A stretch of DNA of 14,164 bases from NCBI GenBank assembly GCA_009733775.1, contig WOGZ01000574.1:1-14164 (forward strand). Direction: 5' to 3'. This stretch comes from Alectoria sarmentosa. Taxonomy: Eukaryota > Ascomycota > Lecanoromycetes > Lecanorales > Parmeliaceae. Every line of letters begins with the position of its first letter. Within the stretch, counting starts at the first letter, position 1. Positions 1 to 7,793 of the stretch are shown here, piece after piece. Made by a program: the position numbers and the translations under genes. A model generated the notes under the pieces. The model saw nothing but the letters and a program-made list of their open reading frames with translations. It did no database searches and had not been told where the DNA came from.

Positions 1-40
1 TTGAGTGGTTAGGAAAGAAGGAATGAAGCTGGGGGAGTGG

Positions 41-80
41 TAGGGGATGGTAGGGGATGGTAGGGGATGCTTGGGGATGG
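41..80. repeat. 10-bp tandem repeat, G-rich
   Basis: Unit taggggatgg. Copies at 41-50 and 51-60 are perfect, 61-70 has one change, and 71-80 is more degenerate. It is the first of three adjacent short tandem arrays in a G-rich block (1-300). The unit is not the fungal telomere repeat TTAGGG, so it is not evidence of a chromosome end. Confidence 0.85.
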
Positions 81-130
81 TTGGAAGGGCGGGGTTGGGG
101 AGGGAAGGGGGGTGTGTGGAGGTTGGGGGT

Positions 131-184
131 GGGTTTGGAGGTGGGGGTGGGTTTGGAGGTGGGGGTGGGTTTGGAGGTGGGGGT
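131..184. repeat. 18-bp tandem repeat (three perfect copies), possible G-quadruplex
   Basis: The 18-bp unit gggtttggaggtgggggt occurs three times without a mismatch (131-148, 149-166, 167-184), with degenerate half-copies on both sides (121-130 and 185-208). Each unit carries several runs of three to five G, so the plus strand has strong G-quadruplex potential. The array lies past the 3' end of the minus-strand gene at 470-1126. Open frames across it encode only Gly/Phe or Trp/Gly/Val repeats and are best read as by-products of the repeat. Confidence 0.9.
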
Positions 185-230
185 GGGAATTTGGGGGTGG
201 GTTTTGGATTGATGGGATGCGCAGATGGTT

Positions 231-258
231 GTCGGAGTGTGGGTGTCGGAGTGTGGAT
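231..258. repeat. 14-bp tandem duplication
   Basis: Two adjacent copies of gtcggagtgtgggt (231-244 and 245-258) differ at one position. It closes the G-rich array block, and nothing else is recognisable between here and about 460. Confidence 0.8.
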
Positions 259-469
259 GTTTGTGTGAATCTGGTTGGGACGTTGAAGGGCTACGATAGG
301 GACTGCGGGTTTCTCGACCCTATATCCCGGTAGCGGGAAGTACGACATTGGCACTCTTGGAAGAAGTCTCAACGCAGTACCACATAGCAGTGGTCCGGCA
401 ATCATAAGCAACAACAACCCGATCTCTCCTTCTTCGGCGGCATTCCCGCCGCACTCTTGGATTCCCCTT

Positions 470-1126
470 TTACTTTCCTGACTCCCGAGGCCAAAACACC
501 GCGATCAAAACCTGTTCGAAACAGGTTCCGGAATCTTTCCCCTCCCATTTGGCGTTGCCAAGCGCCGGCCCCAGTCTCTCTTCTATCAGCTGCACGCACT
601 CCTCCCTCTGCTCATCCTCGCGGTCCGAATCATACGGTCTGATCCGTCCATCCGGGTCCGAGCCATACGGCTTCAACCGCACTTCCACACGTACGACATC
701 AAACCCGCCGAAGCCACACAACACTCTTGCCATGCCTTTCGAGAGCGTCCAGTCCTGCAGATCGAAATGGCACATTCGACGTCGGATGTCGGTGCCGGAG
801 AATTGGCGCAGCTGCAGCGCTGTGCGGCGCGAAATTTCGTAGTTTGGGCCTTTGTGGTCCCCGAAGTATATCGGTGGCATGGAGATGTGGAGGTTTTGGA
901 TCTGCGAGATGGAGATGGGAGGCGGTGGAAGGGGGGGCGTGGGTAGATGTTCTTGGCGAAGGGTCATGGCGCGGAGGCGGTAGGTGCCGTGTTTGTAGAG
1001 GTGAGGGGTGCCTTCTTCGTGGAGTTGGCGGCTGGCGAGGAGGAAGGTGAAGCTGGAGGAGAGGGCAACGTAGGTGTAGATTTCGTCGCGGAGTTCGCGG
1101 GGGAGAGTGAGGAGGGTGGCTGGCAT
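470..1126 (-). CDS. F-box-like / LPxELRxEIY-type hypothetical protein, 218 aa
   Basis: Single-exon gene, stop TAA at 470-472. I place the start at the ATG read from 1126, which has A at -3. The frame runs further upstream, but only to a GTG at 1183, not a credible fungal start. The N-terminus (residues 5-20, LLTLPRELRDEIYTYV) is the leucine/proline motif that opens F-box-like and 2EXR-type domains in many ascomycete proteins. It is followed by the usual 'ASRQLHEEGTPHLYKHGTYRL' type of stretch (31-51, split here only for description). A proline-rich linker (about 61-70) precedes a hydrophilic central part. The C-terminal third has an acidic/arginine-rich run (about 157-177) and an amphipathic helix (about 175-190). 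No membrane segment or signal peptide is visible. Such F-box-like proteins are thought to bind Skp1 and pick substrates for SCF ubiquitin ligases, but most fungal members are uncharacterised, and this one is short with no substrate-binding repeats. Family assignment is fairly secure; function is inference. Confidence 0.75.
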   Translation of the reverse strand: MPATLLTLPRELRDEIYTYVALSSSFTFLLASRQLHEEGTPHLYKHGTYRLRAMTLRQEHLPTPPLPPPPISISQIQNLHISMPPIYFGDHKGPNYEISRRTALQLRQFSGTDIRRRMCHFDLQDWTLSKGMARVLCGFGGFDVVRVEVRLKPYGSDPDGRIRPYDSDREDEQREECVQLIEERLGPALGNAKWEGKDSGTCFEQVLIAVFWPRESGK

Positions 1127-1955
1127 TGTTGACGAAGGTGGTACAATGGTAGATTTTCGTGTCTGGTCACTATCGGGTTCCACAAGGGGGTCGTTCGGGG
1201 AGGATCTTATTGAATGGCAGTTTGAAATACTGGCTTGGAGGTTTGAATGTAGTCTTTTTGTTTCAGAAGAATAAAAAGGGCGAAAGTGTTGTAGGGATGA
1301 AGTGTCAAGTGCTGGCAGTCGAATTCGAATATGCTAGTTTTAGGGTGTTAAGACGTCTCTTGCCCCATTGGTGGACCTCAACGGCCACGTGCATGTAGGA
1401 TCGTCCTGCTTTATGGCGCAGTTTTAAGCCATAGTACCTTCACATTCATTGGGTACGACTCGACGATTCTTGACCAATCGTCTGAAGCACGACCAAAAAT
1501 ATGGCTCCCGCTCTCTCGTTACACGGAGTGCGACTGGGCTCTTCTAGAGACACTTCGGACCATAAGATCCATGATGGCGACTGAGATCCCATCTTCCCTG
1601 GTAGTCTCAGTCTCTGTATTCAAGAATATCACAACATTTATACGATTTGTATATTCGTCGCCCACAATGCAAAGCAAAACTGATCGGTTCAATTATGTGG
1701 GTATTTGGATTTCTGTGAAACACCAAAGGCGCACAAAAGACTGCGTGAGGAGTCTCCGGAAATCTGGCAACAAAGAAGCTATCATGCCTGCCTTTACTCG
1801 TGGACGATTGGCGACATTAGCGAGAAGGATTCTAGCGCTCAGCCTACATCAGAATTCTTGAACTCTGGTCAAATTCATCATCGTGCATACGTTAGCGCAA
1901 GGCTGAGCTGTACGATGTACGGGCGTTCTTGATGTCTGCCTGATCTTCGCACTTG

Positions 1956-2003
1956 ATTTTCCTCTCTCCTCTCCTCTTCTCTCCTCTCCTCTCTTCTCTC
2001 TCT
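1956..2003 (+). promoter_or_regulatory. Polypyrimidine (CT) tract upstream of ankyrin gene
   Basis: An almost uninterrupted C/T run of about 48 nt made of ctcct and ctctt units, ending some 175 bp before the ATG at 2178. CT tracts near transcription starts are common in filamentous fungal promoters, so a core-promoter role is plausible. A simple microsatellite is the alternative. Confidence 0.5.
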
Positions 2004-2049
2004 GGACCATGACTGTCATCCGTTTCGCCGCTTGCAATACCTGATCTTC

Positions 2050-2062
2050 ATATTATATATTT
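2050..2062 (+). promoter_or_regulatory. TATA-like run upstream of ankyrin gene
   Basis: The run atattatatattt lies about 120 bp before the chosen ATG and about 50 bp after the CT tract. The position suits a TATA element, but the motif is short and the assignment rests on position only. Confidence 0.3.
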
Positions 2063-2177
2063 GTATTGTTATTCTGAGACAAGAGGACCGGAGACCATCT
2101 TCTCGGCCTGCACGGTCCATGTTTTAGAGGGTCGCAGCCTTGTGAACTCAGGCAGACAAATCTTCGCCGTGCCCTCA

Positions 2178-4661
2178 ATGGATCCTCTCTCGGTGGGGGC
2201 AAGTGTTATTGCGGTCGTTGGCGCCACGGGAAAGGTCATCAAAGAGATCCGCCACCTTAAAACCCTACGAGACGCGCCACGGGAACTGGACGACCTACTC
2301 GCCGAGCTTTCTCAGTTTGAGCTTGTCATACAAGCCGTTCAGAAGGCTCATGAGGAACCTGGGTCTGAGCTAAAAAGACTGCTTGAGACTGCGCAGAAAG
2401 TTCTATTCGAAATTGACTTACTTATTGAATATAAGTTGACAGAGGCGGGGACCAGCAATAAAGTGGACCGCTGGCAGTGGACGCGTAGTTCAAAGGATGT
2501 GGAGCGACTGCGAGGACAATTGCGAAACGTCACGGCTAACCTAGTGGCGGTTGTCGGCGTCAACACTAGGTACGTTTGTCACCCTGTTTGCTACACATTT
2601 GTGGCAAAGGTGATGTTATCAACTGCTGAGTCCTCTCCGAAGTACAACCCTACATGAAGTATCCCAAGTCACAAACCAAATGCTTTCCGAGCATCGACAG
2701 TTCAGCAATCAGATACTCCCTGCTGTCGCTCTTCTAGTACAGCTTTTGGAAGGGTCTCCATCTACTCGAGCGGCTTTAAATGGCTCGCTGGGCAATGTTC
2801 GGCAGCTCACCCTCGAGTCCGCCCCTCAAGCAAAGGATACCGTACCGAAGGTCTCCGAGAACAAAACGCTCCAAGTTGACCAGATTGCGTCGAAGACCCG
2901 TCCTCATAGCATAATCCGTATCGGAAAAACCCAAAAAGTCAGCATCTGCAGCACGAATTGTGTCTGCAAGTGCCATGTTTCCAGACAACTTCGCGCTCCA
3001 GAGGCCCTTTCGAAAGCCTTCGGCCGTGGCTACGTACAGACAGCTGGGTCTCCCATACTTGGATCTCCGTGCGATACTAAATCATGCAAAGCCCATGCTG
3101 CCCCACGTATATCAGTGAAGTATATTTTGCCGCCATGGTTGGCATCTCGTATGATACTCATGTGGTTCACATCATCTCCACCTTGTGGTCCAGAACTTCT
3201 ACTTAGATTCCCAAGAGTTATAGAATTCAAAAATGCAGCATTTGAGGCCATACGTTCTCGAAACATTGAAGCGTTGAAGTTCGCTATCACGAATGGACAT
3301 TGTACACCATGTGATGTTGATGAATCTGGAAATACTCTTCTGAGCGTAATAACAGCCATAAAAAATCCCAACTCCAAAGGGACTTATTGACACTCTCAAA
3401 CGTTCAGTACGCCGCTATGCACGCAAATTGGGAGATATTGTTCTATCTTTCAACTTACAGGGACTTCTGCAACCCATCATCTGTTTCCCCCAGGGCTGAG
3501 AGCACACTTTGGACGTTCCTTGTTCTTCCGCCTTACCGTCGCTTTAAGCATGATCCTGATTGGCGAAACACGTCACTGACTGAACTCTTCCCTATGGTTG
3601 AATGGGAGTGGTATGTAGAGAGCCAAAGATTCACAACGTTGCATCAGATCGTGTGCGGACTTAGCGGTCTCTCCTTAGACGCCGAGCTGCAAGGCTCAAC
3701 TCATATCGACAGACTGGATATAAACGGTCGTAGTGCATTATGGTATGCTGTAAGGCATCAAAGACTCCACTATGTTCGTACGCTACTAGAGCAAGGAGCC
3801 GATCCTAACTTTGGTGACTCGCCTCTTTGGGTGGCTGCAGCGCAATATAAAAACATCGCAATTACGGAAATGCTTCTCAATAACGGTTCGTCTCTTAGTC
3901 CCACTCTCAGTCCACCCGGCAGAAATGGCTGGCTACCATGGCCTGATGAGATTTTCTGGCATGGTAGCACGTCTGTGGCAGTCGACGAGCTTCTCATTAG
4001 ACATGTCATCGACCTCGATCACCGCGCGAAATGGCGTGGCGTCGAGGGTGTGACTATACTCATGCGCTTGGCTGCATACCATCCTCATCGCCCCACACTA
4101 TCCCGCCTAATACAATTGATCCGATTCGGGGCCGACATTGAGACTACGGACAAGGAAGGAAGGACTGCGATAATGCATTCTGTTCTTGCTACCTTCCCCG
4201 AGGCTTTTGATATCCTGGCTCGCGCTGCTGCACGCCTGGATTTGAAGACCGTCACAGGTAGCACTATTCTACATCTTACCATCGCCTGTACGGGCGGTTT
4301 TTCTATGAGACCCTGGATCTCCACGCTCTGTGATGCAATGCGCGATGCTGACTTCACCAGGGTAGACGTAGACGCAAGAGACGAAGATGGACATGGGGCT
4401 TATGACCTCTTACGGATAAGAAACCGGCCCAATTGGGAAGTTTACTGCCAAAGCAGAGGCATCCAAATAGAACCGTTGCTTGTGACTCACAAGTACAATC
4501 TGAAATTCGAGCTGGAAGCCATCAGTGCTTTGGAAAGACTGTTGCATCATGTTCAAGAATCTCAAGGCGTTCTGGAGGCAGACCGATATCCACCTCTAGG
4601 CGAATTTCTCAGTCGCGATGGAGAAGAAAGAATGGTCCCAGGGGCGTGGCCTGCATACTAA
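2178..4661 (+). CDS. Ankyrin-repeat protein with fungal STAND-type N-terminal domain, 782 aa, three exons
   Basis: Exons 2178-2569, 2643-3345 and 3408-4661, stop TAA. Residues 1 to about 130 (MDPLSVGASVIAVVGATGKV...) match the helical N-terminal domain of fungal STAND/NLR-like proteins (PigL_N-type, Pfam PF17111, by recall of the family pattern). The middle has a cysteine cluster: C233, C237, C239, C241 with H242, then C274 and C279, the spacing of a possible metal site. A conserved-looking hydrophobic stretch follows at 291-323 (FP/LPPWLASR...PELLLRFPRVI type). Ankyrin-like helical repeats span about 328-385, 469-498, 501-528, 579-608, 613-643 and 648-690. The clearest is 470-498 (INGRSALWYAV...LLEQGADP). 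There is no NACHT or NB-ARC P-loop, so this is an N-domain joined to ankyrin repeats without the NTPase core. The 2178 ATG is chosen because it begins the canonical MDPLS N-terminus; the frame extends upstream without another ATG. It probably acts inside the cell in protein binding or signalling. A link to incompatibility or immunity is family-level inference only. Confidence 0.85.
2570..2642 (+). other. Intron 1 of the ankyrin gene (73 bp)
   Basis: Starts GTACGT, ends CGAAG, with a branch-like TGCTGAG about 15 nt before the acceptor. The first exon ends with two bases of a codon (AG), and the T at 2643 completes AGT (Ser131). Splicing joins VVGVNT to STTLHEVSQV and removes an in-frame stop at 2655-2657. 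Confidence 0.85.
3346..3407 (+). other. Intron 2 of the ankyrin gene (62 bp)
   Basis: Starts GTAATA, ends TTCAG, with a TTGAC branch-like site about 17 nt upstream of the acceptor. It is a phase-0 intron. Splicing joins GNTLLS directly to YAAMHANWEILFYL, a smooth ankyrin-like helix pair, and removes the TGA at 3388-3390. Without splicing the gene would look like two frame-shifted pieces. Confidence 0.88.
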
Positions 4662-5333
4662 GTCTCCAGGCAATACATTCGATTTTCCTCAAGCGAAAAC
4701 AATCTGACTTGGCGTAATTGAAATCACGTTGGGGACTGTTCAGGATTCCGCCTTCAATAGAATCCATCACAATTCACTTCCACCAAGTGGTGTGCACCAT
4801 CGCGACCGGCCAAATCGATGTGTTCCCGAGAATTTCACACACTTGTTTCCTCTAGAGCGTGACTATCGTAGCCCTTATCTGTGGCGCTTGAAATCCCGCA
4901 CACTGTCCTCCAAATTGGGGGAATGAGGTGTCAGCCATTTATGCTATAACGAATGGCTCATTTCGAGCAATGTGCGTGGCAGAAAGAATCCTGACTGACA
5001 TCGATGAGAACCGTCTTGACATATATACAGCAGTTTCTACTCGTTCCAGGATTGTCGGCGATAAAAACCGTTTGTTTTCCATCACCATCTCGCTATGCGA
5101 AGATAATCTCAAGACCTCGATGATTTTCCAGACTATGCCGATGTGTTGGTGATAGCTCCTATCGGAAGCGAAAAGACCTTGGGTTTGTGCCGAACAGCTA
5201 TTAGAGCTTGAGCTATGTATTGGGCTGTATGGAAGGTATGCAGGTAAGAATAGTCCAGAGCCTGTACGCAAACTCCCTCGACATCCTTCCTGTCAAACCA
5301 CCTGACCCGTGGCTTCCAGTATCCGGGCGACTT

Positions 5334-5345
5334 GGGGGGGGGGGG
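5334..5345. repeat. Poly-G run of 12
   Basis: Twelve consecutive G in otherwise mixed-sequence DNA. Such runs are prone to replication slippage and to sequencing or assembly error, so the exact length should be treated with caution. Confidence 0.8.
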
Positions 5346-5981
5346 CCGTATCTCGGCCTTCCCGCCCCTGGTACCCCATTCTTTTGCATACGCCAAGCGA
5401 GCTGATCACCGCAAGCCAGGGTAGGTTTTCACACGAAGCTCAGCCACGATCGAATGCCCAGGGCCTGAGTAGTAAGTGTCTTTTGTTCCACACGAGCACT
5501 TGATAGACTTTTCTTCCACAGACTGGATTTAATAGAGAGAAGAAAATTGGCCATGTGTTGTTTAGGATGATAAATTCTGAATGGTTTCGTTGCATCAGGC
5601 TTTTCGTTACGCAAACGATCAGATGATGACCGCATAGCATCGCCGCGTATCCATGACCACATCATGACCAATTATACCCGAATGCAAAGCCCATTAAAAA
5701 CCAGTCCCACTGTATCGAGTTGGGTCTTGCGTGTAGCGGTGCCAGCACTGCAATCCACAAGCCTTCAAGGATTTGGGCTCGCATAGGTTTTAATTAGTTC
5801 TAGGAACGCTCTCTGACTTTCTCTTTCCCACTCACTTTCTTTTTTCAGAAAACTGTTAATTTCAACCAATTAATATCAATTACGACGATAATCAAAAAAA
5901 ACGCGCATCCTCCGATACATGGGATCTCCATCTTCCGATGCAGATTGCCATCATGACAAGGGAATCTCAGCCAGTCCCGCG

Positions 5982-5986
5982 CCAAT
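5982..5986 (+). promoter_or_regulatory. CCAAT box candidate for the secreted-protein gene
   Basis: CCAAT lies about 178 bp upstream of the ATG at 6164, in the range typical of fungal HAP-complex sites. A second CCAAT sits at 5866-5870. Both are short motifs, so this rests on position and strand only. Confidence 0.3.
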
Positions 5987-6163
5987 CATATGTTTTCTCA
6001 GCGACAGACGCGCAACAGAAGATTGAACGCCTCGACAAGCGCATTTCGCTTATAGGCAATTAGATTCCCGCGCCTTGAGGGATTCTTAAGACGAATTGTG
6101 ACCATCTAGTCTTTCTTCATGTCGCGTGATCCATGCAAAAATTCATCTTAGCACCTCCTCAGT

Positions 6164-7117
6164 ATGATCTCATGCCTTCTCGTCCTCGTGGCATCTCTCG
6201 CATACACCATTATTGCGATCTCCGTTTCCTCCGGAATAAACGTTGCCAGCGATCCAATTCTCTCCAATTTGACATCAATTCATCTCCCAGCTCAACCTAG
6301 TATTTCCGTGGCAGAAGATGATTTATGGATTTGGTATTGCACCAACAATCAACGATGGTCTGGCCCGGATCTCAAACCCGACGACTGTAAGGGAATGCTC
6401 GATTATTTTTGGCTCGAGACGTATGACAAGGGTCACCGCAAGTCGAGGACTTTTAGGGCTCCGGGCGGGAAGAAGATATCCAGCGCCACTCAGGAATGGA
6501 CGCCGAGGAAATATACGTTCGGTAGGGCTTCTCTGTCAACGATGTTCTTACCATCTGAAATGCTTTTCACGATGGCATGATTCTGTTTTTTTGAGTGTCC
6601 AAGTCGCAATCGTCTTCACGTCAGCGTTTGCAGCTGACACTGTTCCTTGAACCAGGCACATGTACGCTGGCCATAGTCATGGTTTTGGATTTCCCTAACC
6701 GCACTGATCTGCCCGGTGGTTACAAGACCGGCCCCCCGTCGGATACGTCGACGTATTATAATCTTTGGAATGTAGCCACGAATCTGGTCGAGCGATGTGT
6801 CGATCGAGGAGAGTTGGGATGGCAGGCAACAGGTATGAATCGTACTCTCACCTCCTCGTCCGTCACTCGCTCTCGAGACTGTCCTTGCTCCGATTCTTTC
6901 ACGGCTTTATATCTACGCGCCTTGTTCTGAATCTGATTGGTGCTTACGGCTAATACCTCCATCTTCGCTTTGAATCGAAAAAGGCCCACGTTATGGCATC
7001 GGAGTATTCATCTGGTCGACAGGCTCGGAAGAAGATGAACTCATTGAAGCTGATGAGCCACGATTTACGTTTCCGACATCAGAGGCGCCGGCCAATGGCT
7101 CTACAGCAAGCGATTGA
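6164..7117 (+). CDS. Small secreted four-cysteine protein, 222 aa, three exons
   Basis: Exons 6164-6521, 6656-6832 and 6984-7117, stop TGA at 7115-7117. The start ATG has A at -3. Residues 1 to about 23-29 form a signal peptide (MISCLLVLVASLAYTIIAIS core). The mature part has exactly four cysteines, C59, C75, C122 and C167, enough for two disulfides. Recognisable blocks are W55/W57-Y58-C59 with a following NNQRW (61-65), a GTCTLAIVMV strand (120-129), the helix YYNLWNVATNLVERCV (153-168), and a C-terminal GWQATGPRYGIGVFIW (174-189) ending in an acidic, Ser/Thr/Pro-rich tail. This arrangement (xGTCT-strand, helix with a single Cys, GIGVFLW-like end) recurs in small secreted proteins of Dothideomycetes and related fungi, whose function is unknown. 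Sequons are N35-L-T, N134-R-T and N217-G-S. It converges with the esterase gene at 7794-8978. An effector or extracellular role is possible but not shown. Confidence 0.85.
6522..6655 (+). other. Intron 1 of the secreted-protein gene (134 bp)
   Basis: GTAGGG donor, CCAG acceptor, with a perfect GCTGAC branch site about 18 nt before the acceptor. It is a phase-1 intron: G at 6521 plus GC at 6656-6657 gives Gly120, producing TFG-TCTLAIVMV. Reading through instead ends at a TGA at 6578-6580. Confidence 0.85.
6833..6983 (+). other. Intron 2 of the secreted-protein gene (151 bp)
   Basis: GTATGA donor, AAAAAG acceptor, with GGCTAATAC as branch site about 30 nt upstream. It is a phase-1 intron: G at 6832 plus GC gives Gly179, followed by PRYGIGVFIW. 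The acceptor is A-rich rather than pyrimidine-rich, which is unusual. The sense of the downstream protein and the in-frame stop support it. Confidence 0.8.
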
Positions 7118-7793
7118 AAGGTGGACTAGACACGTACCGAAGCTGTTCAGAGCTATTGCTCTTGTAATGGTATACACAAAGTTGCGGTTTACACATGGTA
7201 CAACTTACCAAGAGAACTTTCCCGCGATGTCTTCATCACTGGCCTTTACCAGACTTCCCTTTACCTCAGGTAGGATCTTTGACCGGTCAGCGACATCCCA
7301 CTACTTGTGGCCCATCGCCCGAGGCAGCGATTCTTCGCAGCCGCCGCGTCTTCAGCGCTTTGATATGTCGCTCTGCTTAATCACGAACGCCGATCTTAGA
7401 CAACCGACTACATCGGCTTGCATTTCTCTTCTTCTGAGGTCTCAACTCGCGAGAAAAGTTACACTAGCAAGAAAAGGGGTCGGTAGGAGTCCAATCTCGC
7501 AACGATCCCACCAAGAGATCTTGGTCGGACCTTTTACCGCGGACGGTTCAGTGATCTTGTGGTGTGCGGCGAGAGCATGTGATACCGTTGTGGCAACGTT
7601 GTCTCAAATTTGAGAGGTGTTTCAAAATAATTGAAACAACACTTGTATTCTTGTGATCAACTTGTGTCTTCGTAACAACGTGAGAAAGTCCTTGACAGGC
7701 AATTGGCTTGAAAGCCCTCCACAGCTCAACATCCATCAACATGCTATACCGATTTTTGCAGATTTCGAGCAACGAAAACACGCTGAACATCAA
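7118..7793. other. Convergent intergenic region with clustered palindromes
   Basis: This 676-bp stretch lies between two genes that face each other, so it should hold both 3' untranslated ends. Frames crossing it (for example the long one starting near 6993) are extensions of out-of-frame reading of the secreted-protein gene and carry no domain. The main structure is the palindrome cluster at 7586-7638. Confidence 0.55.
7586..7638. repeat. Three consecutive dyad symmetries
   Basis: Three palindromes lie in a row: cgttg/caacg with a 3-nt loop (7586-7598), the perfect 14-bp palindrome tctcaaatttgaga (7602-7615), and tgtttcaa/ttgaaaca with a 5-nt loop (7618-7638). They sit between convergent genes, so a role in transcript 3'-end formation is possible. 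The symmetry is seen directly; the role is inference. Confidence 0.6.

Larger units (their letters stand above)
1127..2177. other. Divergent intergenic region
   Basis: About 1.05 kb between divergently transcribed genes, so it should hold both promoters. On the minus strand there is a CCAAT pentamer (plus-strand ATTGG at 1367-1371) about 240 bp upstream of the 470-1126 gene's start. A 7-bp-arm hairpin (1462-1468 with 1476-1482, gacgatt/aatcgtc) is visible. An ATG-started frame at 1571-1861 (96 codons) has no recognisable domain and I do not count it as a gene. The right part carries the CT tract and TATA-like run listed separately. Confidence 0.5.
4662..6163. other. Intergenic region, about 1.5 kb, no supported gene
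   Basis: Short frames are present on both strands, but none has a convincing ATG start, domain or codon pattern. The frame around 5133-5396 minus opens with TTG and reads through the poly-G run. The right third becomes pyrimidine-rich and then AT-rich, as expected for the promoter and leader of the gene at 6164. I saw no tRNA and no transposon ends. Confidence 0.5.

Noticed and set aside
1..300. Chromosome end (telomere) at the left edge
   Set aside because: The G-rich units are not TTAGGG or its complement.
47..333. Glycine- or tryptophan-rich open frames across the G-rich repeats
   Set aside because: They simply translate the tandem repeats in two frames, have no domain and no gene-like ends.
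1127..1183. Longer N-terminus for the F-box-like protein
   Set aside because: The extension begins with GTG rather than ATG; the ATG at 1126 has good context and starts the conserved motif directly.
1571..1861. ATG-started 96-codon frame on the plus strand
   Set aside because: No recognisable domain, no family resemblance and no splice continuation; it lies in the divergent promoter region.
5133..5396. Minus-strand 87-codon frame
   Set aside because: It opens with TTG and its reading crosses a 12-G homopolymer; no domain is visible.
6993..7613. 206-codon plus-strand frame
   Set aside because: It begins inside exon 3 of the secreted-protein gene in a different frame. The spliced frame gives a family-like C-terminus, while this one is Arg/Ser-rich noise.
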